Positions 34,175-42,931 of a stretch of 64,000 nucleotides of DNA are shown piece after piece. Where the stretch lies: assembly GCF_014705655.1 (NCBI RefSeq), contig NZ_JACXIY010000020.1:84984-148983 (forward strand). The letters run 5' to 3'. Position 1 is the stretch's first letter. Every line of letters starts with the position of its first letter. The notes under the pieces are model-generated. The model made no database searches. It had not been told where the DNA came from and worked only from the letters and a program-made list of their open reading frames with translations. Origin of the DNA: Paenibacillus arenilitoris (lineage in GTDB: Bacteria; Bacillota; Bacilli; Paenibacillales; Paenibacillaceae). The translations under genes were made by a program, and so were the position numbers.

Positions 34175-35893
34175 TTAAAATTCGACCCGGAACGTCGTGC
34201 CGGCGGGATCCGATTCGAATTGGATCGTCGCGCCGTGGTGGTCCGCGATGCTGCGGCATACGGACAGCCCCAGTCCCGTTCCCGTGTCCTTCGTCGTGTA
34301 GAACGGCGTAAAGATCGAGTCATGCGCTTCCTTCGGAATGCCGTGCCCCCGATCGATGATTTCCATATTGACGTAGCCGTCGATCTTGCGGGTCCGAATC
34401 GTCAGCACGCCCCCCTTGCCCATCGCCTCGATCGCGTTGCGCGTCAGGTTCAGAATCAGCTGGCGTATCTCCTTCGCGTCGACGAACACGGGCTTGTCCG
34501 CCTGCAAATCGGTGACGACGTCGATGCCGGACACGGCGGCGTCCGCCTCAAGCAGCGGGAGCAGCTGCTCGATGATGCCGTTCAGCTGCAAATATTCCTT
34601 GCTGACGAACCGGGTGTTGGCAAGCGACAAATATTCGCTAATGATGCCGTTGGCACGGTCGAGCTCGCTTACCATCAAAGCCAATATTTCTTCCTTCGTC
34701 TGGATTTCCGTATTTTGGCGCATGAGCTGCAGGAAGCCTTTGATCGTCGTCATCGGATTCCTTACCTCGTGCGCGATGCTGGCCGCCATCGAGCTGAGCA
34801 GGTTGAACTTATCGAGCAGCACGAGGTTTTTCTCCGCTTTGCGCTGATCGGTTACGTCCGTGGCGAAGGCGAGGAAATAATCCCGCTCGTTCATTCGGAG
34901 CGGTTCGCCCGAGAACATGCCGCAACCCTGCTCCCCTGAGTGCTTCGTAAAATTCATTTCATAGTTGACGAGAGACCTGCTGATGCGGGAAGCGTCTATA
35001 ATCCGGCGACCGAGATCTTCCCGCGAATCGGGGGAGACGGCATTCAGAAACTTCTCGTTCGCTTCGGCGATGCCGCCGTCCTCCATGTCCACGATGAAGT
35101 TCATCGTCGCGTTCGTATAGAACGCTCTCGCGAACTTCATGTTCGACTCGTTCAGATGCTCCTGCGTCTTCAACTGTTCGGTCACGTTGCGCCAGCTATT
35201 GGCGAAGCCGTCTCCCATCTTGTAATACGAAATGTCATAGACGCCCGCCATCGAAATATCGTTATACACCATTTCTCGCTTGAACACGGTCTCGCCGGTT
35301 TCGGTGACGTGGCGGAAGATCGGGAACAGCTCCGAGATCGAGCCGGGGAACAGCTCCGAAATCCTCCGGCCGATCGCCTCCTCCTTCGTATAATGATTCG
35401 TCCGGCAGGAGGCTTCGTTCACGTATTCGATCAGAAAATCGACGATCTCGCCCTCTTCGTTGCGAATCGCCGAATAGTAGCCGAAGCAATCGATCAGCTG
35501 ATCCAGGCAGCTCCGGTACCAAGCTTCCTGGCTCCGCAGATTCTCCTCATATTTGTGCTGTTCGGTGACGTCCCGTCCGACGAAGTAAAAATAACGAGCG
35601 TCCCCGCTCATCACCGCGTTCCACTGCACCCAGAGGTACGTCCCGTTCGCGTGGCGGTAACGGAACTTGTAATCGGTAGCCTGGCCGCCGCTTAGCACCT
35701 GCGCCGTTATCGCCTCGACGTACCCGAGATCGTCCGGGTGAACGTTGACGTTAAAATCCTCGACCCGGGCATAGCATTTCGACGGGTCCAATAATTTCTT
35801 GACGCTGTTGTTGTAATCGATGACGTTGCCGTCATTATCTAGAATGATCATTAAATCGAAAGAAAGATCGAACGCATTTTTATAATGATCCAT
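34175..35893 (-). CDS. PAS-domain sensor histidine kinase (sporulation-kinase type)
   Basis: A 572-residue soluble kinase with no membrane segments. PAS domains are at about 1-115 (DLSFDLMIILDNDGNVIDYNNS, ending FVGRDVTEQHK), 120-240 (ending SWRNVTEQLK) and 250-352 (ending FATDVTDQRK). The HisKA dimerisation domain has phospho-acceptor H375 in SIAHEVRNPMTTIKG. The ATPase domain has N-box NLTRNAIEAM near 478, G1 DRGHGIP, and G2 GTGLGLSVC. The architecture and the AHEVRNP box match the orphan kinases feeding the Spo0F-Spo0A phosphorelay. No response regulator is adjacent, which supports an orphan role. That role is inferred. Confidence 0.9.
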   Translation of the reverse strand: MDHYKNAFDLSFDLMIILDNDGNVIDYNNSVKKLLDPSKCYARVEDFNVNVHPDDLGYVEAITAQVLSGGQATDYKFRYRHANGTYLWVQWNAVMSGDARYFYFVGRDVTEQHKYEENLRSQEAWYRSCLDQLIDCFGYYSAIRNEEGEIVDFLIEYVNEASCRTNHYTKEEAIGRRISELFPGSISELFPIFRHVTETGETVFKREMVYNDISMAGVYDISYYKMGDGFANSWRNVTEQLKTQEHLNESNMKFARAFYTNATMNFIVDMEDGGIAEANEKFLNAVSPDSREDLGRRIIDASRISRSLVNYEMNFTKHSGEQGCGMFSGEPLRMNERDYFLAFATDVTDQRKAEKNLVLLDKFNLLSSMAASIAHEVRNPMTTIKGFLQLMRQNTEIQTKEEILALMVSELDRANGIISEYLSLANTRFVSKEYLQLNGIIEQLLPLLEADAAVSGIDVVTDLQADKPVFVDAKEIRQLILNLTRNAIEAMGKGGVLTIRTRKIDGYVNMEIIDRGHGIPKEAHDSIFTPFYTTKDTGTGLGLSVCRSIADHHGATIQFESDPAGTTFRVEF

Positions 35894-36023
35894 GCTACCG
35901 TTCCTTCCAATCTACCCCGTGAATGAATAACGCATTCTCATCGTATCGAAAAATCGATAAACGGGCAATACGTTTTCCCCATCCCTGCGGCGGCGGACGT
36001 TCCGGAAGCGGCAAAGCCCCGCG

Positions 36024-37007
36024 TTAAAGCACGGGCTGCGGGTTCGCGTTCAGCAGCGTCTTGTTCGGCAAGTAATGCAGAGAGCGGACGAAGCGGATCG
36101 TCTTGGTTTTGGCGCGCATGACGATCGAATGCGTCTCGGCACGCTGGTCGGGAAAGTAATGCACGCCTCCGAGAAATTCGCCCGGGGTCACGCCGGTCGC
36201 CGCGAAGTAAACGTCGCCGCTTCCGATCATATCCTCCATCGTCAGTACCCGGTAAGGATCCTCGATGCCCATCTCGACGCAGCGCTTGTACTCGTTGCCG
36301 TCCGCCGGCATAAGCCGCGCCTGCAGCTCGCCGCCCAGGCATTTCAGCGCGGCCGCCGCCAGGACGCCCTCCGGCGCGCCGCCCGAACCGACGTACAAGT
36401 CGATGCCCGCTTCGGGAAAGGCGGGCGCCATCGCGCCGGCCACGTCGCCGTCCGACAGAAACTTGATCCGAACGCCGACCTTCCGCAGCACCTTCACGAT
36501 CGATTCATGGCGGCCGCGGTCGAGAATCATGACGGTTAAATCCGAGACCTTCTTATTTAATGCGCTTGCCGCTTTGCGGAGCGTCTCTTCCATCGGATCG
36601 GTAATGCTCAGCTTCCCGGCGAGCGCCGGGCCGCAGGCCAGCTTTTCCATGTACATGTCGGGCGCGTGCAGCAGCTGCCCTTTGCCGGCGACGGCGATGA
36701 CGGACATCGCGTTGTTCAGCCCTTTCGCGACGATTTCGGTCCCTTCCAGCGGATCGACCGCGACATCGACCTCCGGGCCGTTCAAGCTGCCGACCTCCTC
36801 GCCGATGTAGAGCATCGGCGCCTCGTCCATCTCTCCTTCGCCGATGACCACCGTACCGCGAATCGATACCGAATCGAACATCGCCCGCATCGCCGACGTC
36901 GCCGCCCCGTCCGCGCTGTTCTTATCGCCCCGCCCCATCCACGGCGCGGATGCCAGCGCCGCCAGTTCCGTAACCCTAACAAGTTCTAGCGCCAATTCTC
37001 TCTCCAT
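36024..37007 (-). CDS. glpX: Class II fructose-1,6-bisphosphatase
   Basis: Gluconeogenic hydrolysis of fructose-1,6-bisphosphate. It has 327 residues, the usual GlpX length. Motifs are NSADGAATSAMR at about 30-41, GTVVIGEGEMDEAPMLYIGE near 51-70, VDPLEGTE near 82 (metal-binding D-P-L-E-G-T), GSGGAPEGVLAAAAL near 208, and a C-terminal RFVRSLHYLPNK. It is monocistronic. The 130-bp stretch before the kinase gene holds no clear feature. Confidence 0.95.
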   Translation of the reverse strand: MERELALELVRVTELAALASAPWMGRGDKNSADGAATSAMRAMFDSVSIRGTVVIGEGEMDEAPMLYIGEEVGSLNGPEVDVAVDPLEGTEIVAKGLNNAMSVIAVAGKGQLLHAPDMYMEKLACGPALAGKLSITDPMEETLRKAASALNKKVSDLTVMILDRGRHESIVKVLRKVGVRIKFLSDGDVAGAMAPAFPEAGIDLYVGSGGAPEGVLAAAALKCLGGELQARLMPADGNEYKRCVEMGIEDPYRVLTMEDMIGSGDVYFAATGVTPGEFLGGVHYFPDQRAETHSIVMRAKTKTIRFVRSLHYLPNKTLLNANPQPVL

Positions 37008-37578
37008 CGTCCAATCTCCCTCTCTTCGATTTATCCTACTCGGAATTCCGTTTCGCCTTTGAGGCGTTTTCCGTTATTAAATATGTATCATATAAAAATA
37101 TATGACGCAATATATATTTTTCCATCTTCATTAAATCGTCATAAACAGAAAATCGGGCGTCTAGAAGAAACTTAAAGGCTAATAGAAGAATTATTCAGCT
37201 TGGCCCACAGAGTCGATCGGATAATTATGACGCATATATTCTAAGAGAGGTGGCTGCGGTGAAAGATGCGGAGTCTTATACGCTCGTCTCTTTATTCGGG
37301 CGCGAGGCTTGACGGGCTGTTCAAGGAATGCGGGATTGCCTATCGCTGATAAGGAAACGAAGAGAAATATAGAGGAAAATATCAATCCTGGGATAAGAAC
37401 GGGGAGCTCGCGATACGGTTCGATAGGGAGGACGCGTTCGTGTTGGAGCTGGAATGTTGGACATCGGAGCAGACCGCTTGCGCGGTCAAGAAACCTCGCT
37501 TAGGGGGCGTTAACGCCCCCTTCTGCGATCCTGCGGCAGCAATCCCGCCGCCGCTCACGCCGCAGCGGTACGCAGCCC
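37008..37578. other. 571-bp gene-poor region upstream of glpX
   Basis: The left part (37060-37190) is AT-rich promoter-like DNA with a CATATA/TATATG dyad near 37091. From about 37245 the plus strand shows GAGAGGTGG, a GTG and 17 codons (VKDAESYTLVSLFGREA), then in another frame RLDGLFKECGIAYR, two stops, and an open, protein-like stretch ending ELECWTSEQTACAVKK at about 37490. This may be a decayed gene; I cannot name it. Two further palindromes, GACCGC/GCGGTC (37472-37487) and GGGGGCG/CGCCCCC (37503-37520), lie below the metallo-hydrolase stop but lack T runs. Confidence 0.3.
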
Positions 37579-38592
37579 TCAGCGTGCGGAAGCGGCATAC
37601 CGGCAGACGCCGTCCGCCCAGGCCGGCACGATGCGTCCCCTCCGCTCCAGGTAGACCAGGTGGGCGAGCGTCTCCGACATCGCGAACCGCAGGTTGTGCG
37701 GGTTCTCGCGCAGGCGGCTGCCGAATAGCGTCTCGCACAGCTCGAACGCCGTGAGCGTCTGCTCCGACAATAGCTCGACCATCCGGTCCAATCGGCGTTC
37801 GTGATGCTGGACGAGCTCGTCGATCCGGCCGCCGAAATCGGCGAACGGATCGCGATGGCCGGGGAACGCCATCGTAACGTCGTAACGTCTCAGCTCGCTC
37901 AAGCTGCGGAGAAACGCATCTAGCGGATCTCCCCCTTCTCCGGGCACGACGCCGACGTTCGGCGTAATGCGCGGCAGCACCTGGTCGCCGCACAGCATCC
38001 AGCCCCGCTCCGGCTCGTAGAAGCAGAGCTGGCCTTTCGCGTGGCCCGGCGCGTCGATCAGCTGCCAGCGTCTCCCGCCGAGCCTCATCGATTCGCCGGC
38101 TTCGATATAGGCGACCTCGGGCTGGGGAGAGACCATCGCCTTGAACGTATCCAAATTGGCGCCGATCGCCTCGCGCAGCTCGGACGGCATGCCGTGCTCC
38201 GCGTACAGGCGCTGCAGCTCCTCCGCGAAGGTGCTGTTCTCGCTCCAAAGCCTTAGCGCGTACGCGTGGGACCGCCGGCTGATGTAGACCGGCGCCCCGC
38301 TTCTTTGCTGCATGTAACCGGCGAGCCCGTAATGATCGGGATGCTGGTGCGTCAGAAGGATACGCGACAGGTCGGCATAGCGCAGGCCAAGCTCGCCGAG
38401 CACCTCGTCCCATACGCGAATCGCCTCGTCCGTTCTTAGCCCCGGATCCACGATCGTATACCCGTCCTCCTCCGGTATAAGGTAGCTGTTCACCCACTTC
38501 AGGGAGAACGGAACGGGCACCTTGACCTGAACCCAGCCTTCCTCCAGCATTACCGAGCCTTTCGTTTCTTCCACGATCTTCGGATTCACCAT
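37579..38592 (-). CDS. MBL-fold metallo-hydrolase
   Basis: A 337-residue metallo-beta-lactamase-fold hydrolase. The metal motif THQHPDHYG is near 98-106, further ligands lie in APGHAKGQL near 190 and GDQVLPR near 212, and FPGHRDPF is near 258. A C-terminal helical winged region (about 275-330) is like that of glyoxalase II-type or RNase Z-like hydrolases with an added wHTH. The substrate is unknown. Start at ATG 38592, overlapping the methyltransferase stop; the two genes are translationally coupled, which may mean a shared pathway. Confidence 0.88.
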   Translation of the reverse strand: MVNPKIVEETKGSVMLEEGWVQVKVPVPFSLKWVNSYLIPEEDGYTIVDPGLRTDEAIRVWDEVLGELGLRYADLSRILLTHQHPDHYGLAGYMQQRSGAPVYISRRSHAYALRLWSENSTFAEELQRLYAEHGMPSELREAIGANLDTFKAMVSPQPEVAYIEAGESMRLGGRRWQLIDAPGHAKGQLCFYEPERGWMLCGDQVLPRITPNVGVVPGEGGDPLDAFLRSLSELRRYDVTMAFPGHRDPFADFGGRIDELVQHHERRLDRMVELLSEQTLTAFELCETLFGSRLRENPHNLRFAMSETLAHLVYLERRGRIVPAWADGVCRYAASAR

Positions 38593-39338
38593 GCTCCCGC
38601 CTTCCCTGCCATTATCATTCGCGGCGAATGCAGCGTATCGTAGTCCGATCCGTCGTAATCGCCGTAAAGCCGATCCAGTCTGAGCCCGCACTCCGCTAGC
38701 CGGTGCGCGAACCAGTCCAGCCTGTACAGCTTGACCCGCTCCAAATATTGCCTTGCCGCCTCCCGCTTGCCCGGGACGGTTATCGTAATTTCCTTCTGCA
38801 CCCACCCGCCTTGAATCGTCCGAACCTCCTCGATCCGTTGGCCGGTTTCGGCATCGACCCGCACGGAGCGCGGCACGAGATGCCGTTCCACGTAGTCCGG
38901 GTTTAAAAAATCGATCAAAAAAGCCCCTTCCTCGCGAAGAACGCGCCGGATGTTGCGCAGCACCTTCGCGTTATCGTCCTCCAGCGAGAAATAACCGAAG
39001 GAGGTGAACAAATTGACCGTCGCGTCGAAGCGGCCCGCATCGAACGGCAGCTCGCGCATGTCGCCTTCCACCCACTTCACCTCGCGGCGCGCGTCATGCC
39101 GGCGCGCTTGCTTCAGCAGGATGGGCGACAAATCGACGCCCGTTACCGATAATCCGCAGCGTGCCAGCGCCAGCGCATGCCTGCCAAGCCCGCAGCCGAT
39201 ATCGAGCACCCGCGCGCCCGGCGGCAGCTTCAGCCAGTCTGCCATCTTGCGCGCTTCCTTGCCGGCCTGCTCCCAATTCCGGTGTTTATAGACAAGCGTA
39301 TAATCATTCCCAAAGCTCTGTTCGTACCACGGTTTCAT
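38586..39338 (-). CDS. Class I SAM-dependent methyltransferase
   Basis: A 250-residue protein with Rossmann-like fold. Motif I is VLDIGCGLGRHALAL near 44-58, the acidic loop is TGVDLSPILLKQAR near 65, motif IV region FDATVNLFTSFGYF near 100, and post-I GAFLIDFLNPDYV near 138. The C-terminal beta domain (VQKEITITVPGKREAARQYLERV) is typical of the YrrT/CmoA-like small-molecule group. The start is ATG 39338 with GGGGAGCGCAGG. It is first in a two-gene operon with the metallo-hydrolase. The substrate is unknown. Confidence 0.88.
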   Translation of the reverse strand: MKPWYEQSFGNDYTLVYKHRNWEQAGKEARKMADWLKLPPGARVLDIGCGLGRHALALARCGLSVTGVDLSPILLKQARRHDARREVKWVEGDMRELPFDAGRFDATVNLFTSFGYFSLEDDNAKVLRNIRRVLREEGAFLIDFLNPDYVERHLVPRSVRVDAETGQRIEEVRTIQGGWVQKEITITVPGKREAARQYLERVKLYRLDWFAHRLAECGLRLDRLYGDYDGSDYDTLHSPRMIMAGKAGAW

Positions 39339-39492
39339 CCTGCGCTCCCCTTCTTGCCGCAACGTTAAGCCGGATATACGTATCAATTCCCTATTTTACT
39401 GCAATTGTGCCGTCCCGGCAAAAAACGGGCTGGAATAATTTATCTCATTTGGCGCAACCTATGGGATGAGATTTGAGGAGAGGGAGAGCGTC

Positions 39493-40824
39493 ATGATCGA
39501 AAGATTGCGCCTGCTGTTTGCGGAAGCGGTCGATTTAAAGCTGGCATCGTTGCAAAATAGCGGGATGAGCCTGGAAATCGCATATATCGCCCCTCTCTGC
39601 GACGAGAAAAAAATTAACGATTTCATCATCGTCCCGTTCACGAGAAACGAATATCCGTTCAAGCAGCAGCTCGATACGAATCCGGAATACCGAAGCGTCG
39701 AGGACGCGGCCAAGTGGCAGGAGCTTCTCCTCCGCGGCAGCGTGCTTCTCCAAGCGGGCAGCCACGTCTACTCGTTCGACGCCTCCCGGATCATTAGCAA
39801 CGAAGCCTCGCCGACGCAGGTGGAGAGCGCCATCCAAGGCCCCCAGCTTGCGCTGAGCGAGGACCTCAAAAATTCCTTGAACCTGATCCGCAGCATGTAC
39901 CCGTCTCCCGATCTGTCCGTCGGGGAGCATACGATCGGCTCCATCTCCAAAACGCCGATCATGGCGGTATTCGATCAGCGGCGGGTCGATCCGACGGTGC
40001 TCGATAACGTGCGCTCCAAATTGACGACGATCGACGTCGAGATGGTCCATGCGGTCGGCGAACTCGAGAAGCTGCTCGTCGGCAAGCGCAAGCATTTGTT
40101 CCCGACCTCGCTCATCACCGAGCGGCCCGACCGGATCACGAAGGCGATCTCCCAAGGCAAAATCGTCGTCCTGTTGAAGGGGAGCATGTTCGCGCTCATC
40201 TTGCCGGCCACCTTCTTCGACTTCATGCATGCGGCGGAAGACAATTACGAAGCGTACTGGATGACGCGGTTTCTGATCTTCCTCCGGTATGCCTCGATCG
40301 TGCTGACGATAACCTTGCCCGCACTCTATATTTCCGTCGTGTCCTACAACCCGGAGCTATTCCGCGTGCAGCTCGCCTTCTCGATCGCGGGAAGCCGTTC
40401 CGCCGTGCCGTACCCTTCGTTCATCGAGGTGTTCATCATGCTGTTCATGATCGAGATGCTCGTCGAGGCAAGCATCCGGCTGCCGCGCTATATCGGCTCA
40501 ACCGCAACGACGGTCGGCGGCCTTATTCTGGGCCAGGCGGCACAGCAGGCGGGATTGGTCAGCAGCATCATGATCATCGTGACGTCCGTCGTTGCGATCT
40601 CGAATTTCGTCATACCGGTCAATTCGCTTTCGTTCGCGGTCCGATTTTTGAAATATCCGCTGATCGCGATCTCGATTTTCTTCGGCGTGGCCGGCGTCGC
40701 GGTCGGTCTATTCGTGTATATCACGTATTTATGCAATCTGAGAAGCTTCGGCAAGCCGTATTTCCGCGTATTCGGCAGGCTGCGGCCGATGGAAGGCGAT
40801 ATCGGGCAGGTGAATCAAAAGTGA
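39493..40824 (+). CDS. Germinant receptor subunit A (GerAA type), second locus
   Basis: A 443-residue GerAA-family protein, about 80 shorter than the one at 18124-19692, mainly in the N-terminal soluble part. Matching signatures are HLFPTSLITERPDR near 194, GKIVVLLKGSMFALILPATFFDFMHAAEDNYEAYW near 217, LYISVVSYNPELFRVQLAFSIAGSRSAVPYPSFIEVF near 275, and LRSFGKPYF at the C-terminus. Membrane helices lie at about 250-420. Start at ATG 39493 behind GGAGAGGGAG. The stop overlaps the GTG of the next gene. The partner genes are abnormal (see next entry), so a working receptor is doubtful unless the parts are supplied in trans. Confidence 0.9.
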   Translation: MIERLRLLFAEAVDLKLASLQNSGMSLEIAYIAPLCDEKKINDFIIVPFTRNEYPFKQQLDTNPEYRSVEDAAKWQELLLRGSVLLQAGSHVYSFDASRIISNEASPTQVESAIQGPQLALSEDLKNSLNLIRSMYPSPDLSVGEHTIGSISKTPIMAVFDQRRVDPTVLDNVRSKLTTIDVEMVHAVGELEKLLVGKRKHLFPTSLITERPDRITKAISQGKIVVLLKGSMFALILPATFFDFMHAAEDNYEAYWMTRFLIFLRYASIVLTITLPALYISVVSYNPELFRVQLAFSIAGSRSAVPYPSFIEVFIMLFMIEMLVEASIRLPRYIGSTATTVGGLILGQAAQQAGLVSSIMIIVTSVVAISNFVIPVNSLSFAVRFLKYPLIAISIFFGVAGVAVGLFVYITYLCNLRSFGKPYFRVFGRLRPMEGDIGQVNQK

Positions 40825-41594
40825 ATCGGTACGTTTTTTACAACTTCATCATCGTCAGCTTCATTAATATTATGCTGTACGTCCCGCATATTCTGATCAG
40901 CTTCCGGTTCACCGGCGCCGTCTCTTCCCTGATCGTCGGCGCGGCAATCGGCACGGCGCTGGTCTATTTGTACATGAGCGCGCTGGCGCGCTATCCGGGT
41001 ATGGGCTTCCCCGAAATATTGAAGCAGCATATGCCGCAGTGGGCCGTGTCGGCGCTCATGCTGTTCTACGCCGCGATGTGGTGGTTCGCTACCTCGATGG
41101 TCGTCGTCGCCTACGCGATATTGATTAACCGCTTTTTCAACCCGGACGCGAACTCGGCCGTCATTTTAATTTTGCTGGTGCTGGCCTGCGGCTATGCGGC
41201 GACGAGGTCGTCGCTAACGGTCATGCTCGTCATCGAGATCGGGCTCATCATCAACGCGCCGATTATTTTGTTCGTTATGTTCAAAGCGGTTCGCAGCCCG
41301 CAGCTCAATTGGGACGCCATCCATATCGTCGCCAATTACGTTACCCAAATCGGCCTGTACAATACCGATTGGACGTCCGCAGAGCGGCAGCTGGCCCGGA
41401 CGTTCTCGAAGACGGCGGAATCGCTGCTTCGCAAAATCCAGAAGGCCGGCGTCGACCCGCTCGGCTTCGGCCTAAGATATCGCGCCACCCATCCCGGCAA
41501 CGGCGCTTGGGGGAAGTGGCAGTCCGTCTATCCGCACGTGAAGTTCGTCGTCGAGACGGATATGAAAATCGAAGGCACCGGTCTTCTCAAATGA
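40821..41594 (+). CDS. GerAB-GerAC chimeric gene (fusion of truncated permease and C subunit tail)
   Basis: A continuous 257-codon frame. Residues 1 to about 174 are the N-terminal half of a GerAB permease with about five membrane helices (FINIMLYVPHILISFRFTG, then NWDAIHIVANYV). From about 176 the sequence changes to the C-terminal end of a Ger(x)C lipoprotein: LYNTDWTSAERQLARTFSK, LLRKIQKAGVDPLGFGLRYR, and the closing KFVVETDMKIEGTGLLK. The 17024-18127 and 15798-17027 genes show how each half should continue. The join falls near 41340-41352. About half of AB and most of AC, including its lipobox, are missing, as if an internal deletion joined neighbouring genes in frame. The start is GTG 40821, coupled to gerAA. 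Probably non-functional as either subunit. Confidence 0.8.
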   Translation: MNRYVFYNFIIVSFINIMLYVPHILISFRFTGAVSSLIVGAAIGTALVYLYMSALARYPGMGFPEILKQHMPQWAVSALMLFYAAMWWFATSMVVVAYAILINRFFNPDANSAVILILLVLACGYAATRSSLTVMLVIEIGLIINAPIILFVMFKAVRSPQLNWDAIHIVANYVTQIGLYNTDWTSAERQLARTFSKTAESLLRKIQKAGVDPLGFGLRYRATHPGNGAWGKWQSVYPHVKFVVETDMKIEGTGLLK

Positions 41595-41642
41595 AACACG
41601 GCTGACGCGCCTGCCGGTTTGGCAGACGCATCAGCCGTGTTT
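41594..41642. terminator. Bidirectional terminator between the ger chimera and fni
   Basis: AAACACGGCTGA (41594-41605) pairs with its complement at 41631-41642, and CTGCC/GGCAG pair inside. A run of T follows in both directions. It fills the 50-bp convergent gap. Confidence 0.75.
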
Positions 41643-41644
41643 CG

Positions 41645-42703
41645 TTAGGATAGGACCGCCAGCCTATCCGTGCGCTTCAGTTCGGCAATCGAGCCCGCCC
41701 CGATGCCGAACATCGCGGCGCGGAGCTCGAATTCGATTCGCTCGAATTGCCTGAGCAGCGCCTCCTGCGAAGCAGCAGCAGCGCCTCCTGCGGCCTGGGG
41801 AAGCAGCACTCTTCCGAAGCCCGCCAGGTCTGCGCCGAGCGCGATCGCCTTGGCGGCGTCGACGCCGGTTCGCAGTCCGCCGCTCGCGATGATCGTCGTC
41901 CGCGGCAGCCTCGCGCGAATTTCCGCGACGCTGTCGGCGGTAGGTATGCCCCAGTCGGCGAACGCTTCGGCGGCTTCACGGCGGAGCGAATCGCTCAAGC
42001 GGTGCTTCTCGACCTGGCTCCACGAGGTGCCTCCCGCTCCCGCGGCATCGATGAAGGATACGCCGGCTTCGATCAGGGCCGAAGCCGTATCGGCGTCGAT
42101 CCCCCAGCCGACTTCCTTGACGCCGACGGGCACTTCAAGCGCCCGGCATACGCGGCCGATGGCCGCCAGCAGCCCGCGAAAATCGGTGTCCCCCTCCGGC
42201 TGGAATATTTCCTGCATGCTGTTGAGATGCAGAACGAGCGCATCGGCTTCCGCCAGCTGGACCGCTTTGCGGCAGGCGTCCTCGCCGTAGCCGCAGTTAA
42301 GCTGGACGGCGCCGAAATTCGCGATGACGGGCACGCTCGGCGCGACCTGGCGGATGCGGAACGTGGCGGCCAGCCGCTCGTTCTCGATCGCGGCTCGCAT
42401 CGAGCCGAGGCCGATCGCCCAGCCGCGCTCCTCGGCCGCCTCCGCGAGCCGCCTATTAATCGCCCCGGTCTCCTCCGTGCCGCCCGTCATGGAGCTGACG
42501 AGCAGCGGCGCGCCGAGCTTTCGGCCCAGCCACTCGGTCTCCAGACTCACCTCGCGGAAGGAAAGCTCGGGCAGCGCGTTATGTCTAAAGCGATACCGTT
42601 CGAAGCCGGTTTCGATGCCGACACCGTTCACCTGCTCCTGCAGGCAAATGCGGATATGCTCCCCTTTGCGCTTCGCGGTATGTGCTTGATGGTCGATGGT
42701 CAT
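41645..42703 (-). CDS. fni: Type 2 isopentenyl-diphosphate delta-isomerase
   Basis: An FMN- and NADPH-dependent isomerase interconverting IPP and DMAPP. It has 352 residues from ATG 42703 (MTIDHQAHTAKRKGEHI), with GGGAGG 8 bases upstream. Motifs are RKGEHI at 11-16, LLVSSMTGG near 67, IGLGSMRAAIEN near 96, NFGAVQL near 128, and the phosphate-binding VKEVGWGI and SGGLRTGVDAAKAIALGADLAGFGR. The alanine-rich insert GGAAAASQEAL near 320 is longer than usual. It is monocistronic, divergent from nagB. Confidence 0.94.
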   Translation of the reverse strand: MTIDHQAHTAKRKGEHIRICLQEQVNGVGIETGFERYRFRHNALPELSFREVSLETEWLGRKLGAPLLVSSMTGGTEETGAINRRLAEAAEERGWAIGLGSMRAAIENERLAATFRIRQVAPSVPVIANFGAVQLNCGYGEDACRKAVQLAEADALVLHLNSMQEIFQPEGDTDFRGLLAAIGRVCRALEVPVGVKEVGWGIDADTASALIEAGVSFIDAAGAGGTSWSQVEKHRLSDSLRREAAEAFADWGIPTADSVAEIRARLPRTTIIASGGLRTGVDAAKAIALGADLAGFGRVLLPQAAGGAAAASQEALLRQFERIEFELRAAMFGIGAGSIAELKRTDRLAVLS

Positions 42704-42931
42704 GCTACTTTCCTCCCGGACAATTACGGCTGACTTGAAATTACGATTACGTACAAGCATAGCATAATTTTCCGCTCCATGCTCATCGTCGCATGCGGGA
42801 CTGGAAGCTTGGATTAATTTCATCTTAATGATTTTTTAACTCATAATTTTGAAAAATACGATCAAAAACCATTGTTAATCGAGCGAGACTCCTTTAAAAT
42901 AAAAGCAATAAAACATTCGGGAGGCCGAGTT

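Noticed and set aside
37101..37239. Near-identical TATGACGCA(A)TATAT at 37101 and 37226 as target-site duplication
   Set aside because: AT-rich, imperfect, and the 110 bp between show no element features.
37503..37520. Perfect GC palindrome as terminator of the metallo-hydrolase gene
   Set aside because: No T run follows on either strand, so it was kept only as part of the gap description.
37382..38497. Long minus-strand frame overlapping the metallo-hydrolase gene
   Set aside because: Arginine/alanine-rich composition and no domain; the MBL-fold protein in another frame explains the region.
42704..42931. cre or NagR operator in the fni/nagB divergent gap
   Set aside because: The nearest sequence (TGAAAAATACGATCA) has the wrong spacing for cre, and no NagR-type palindrome was found.
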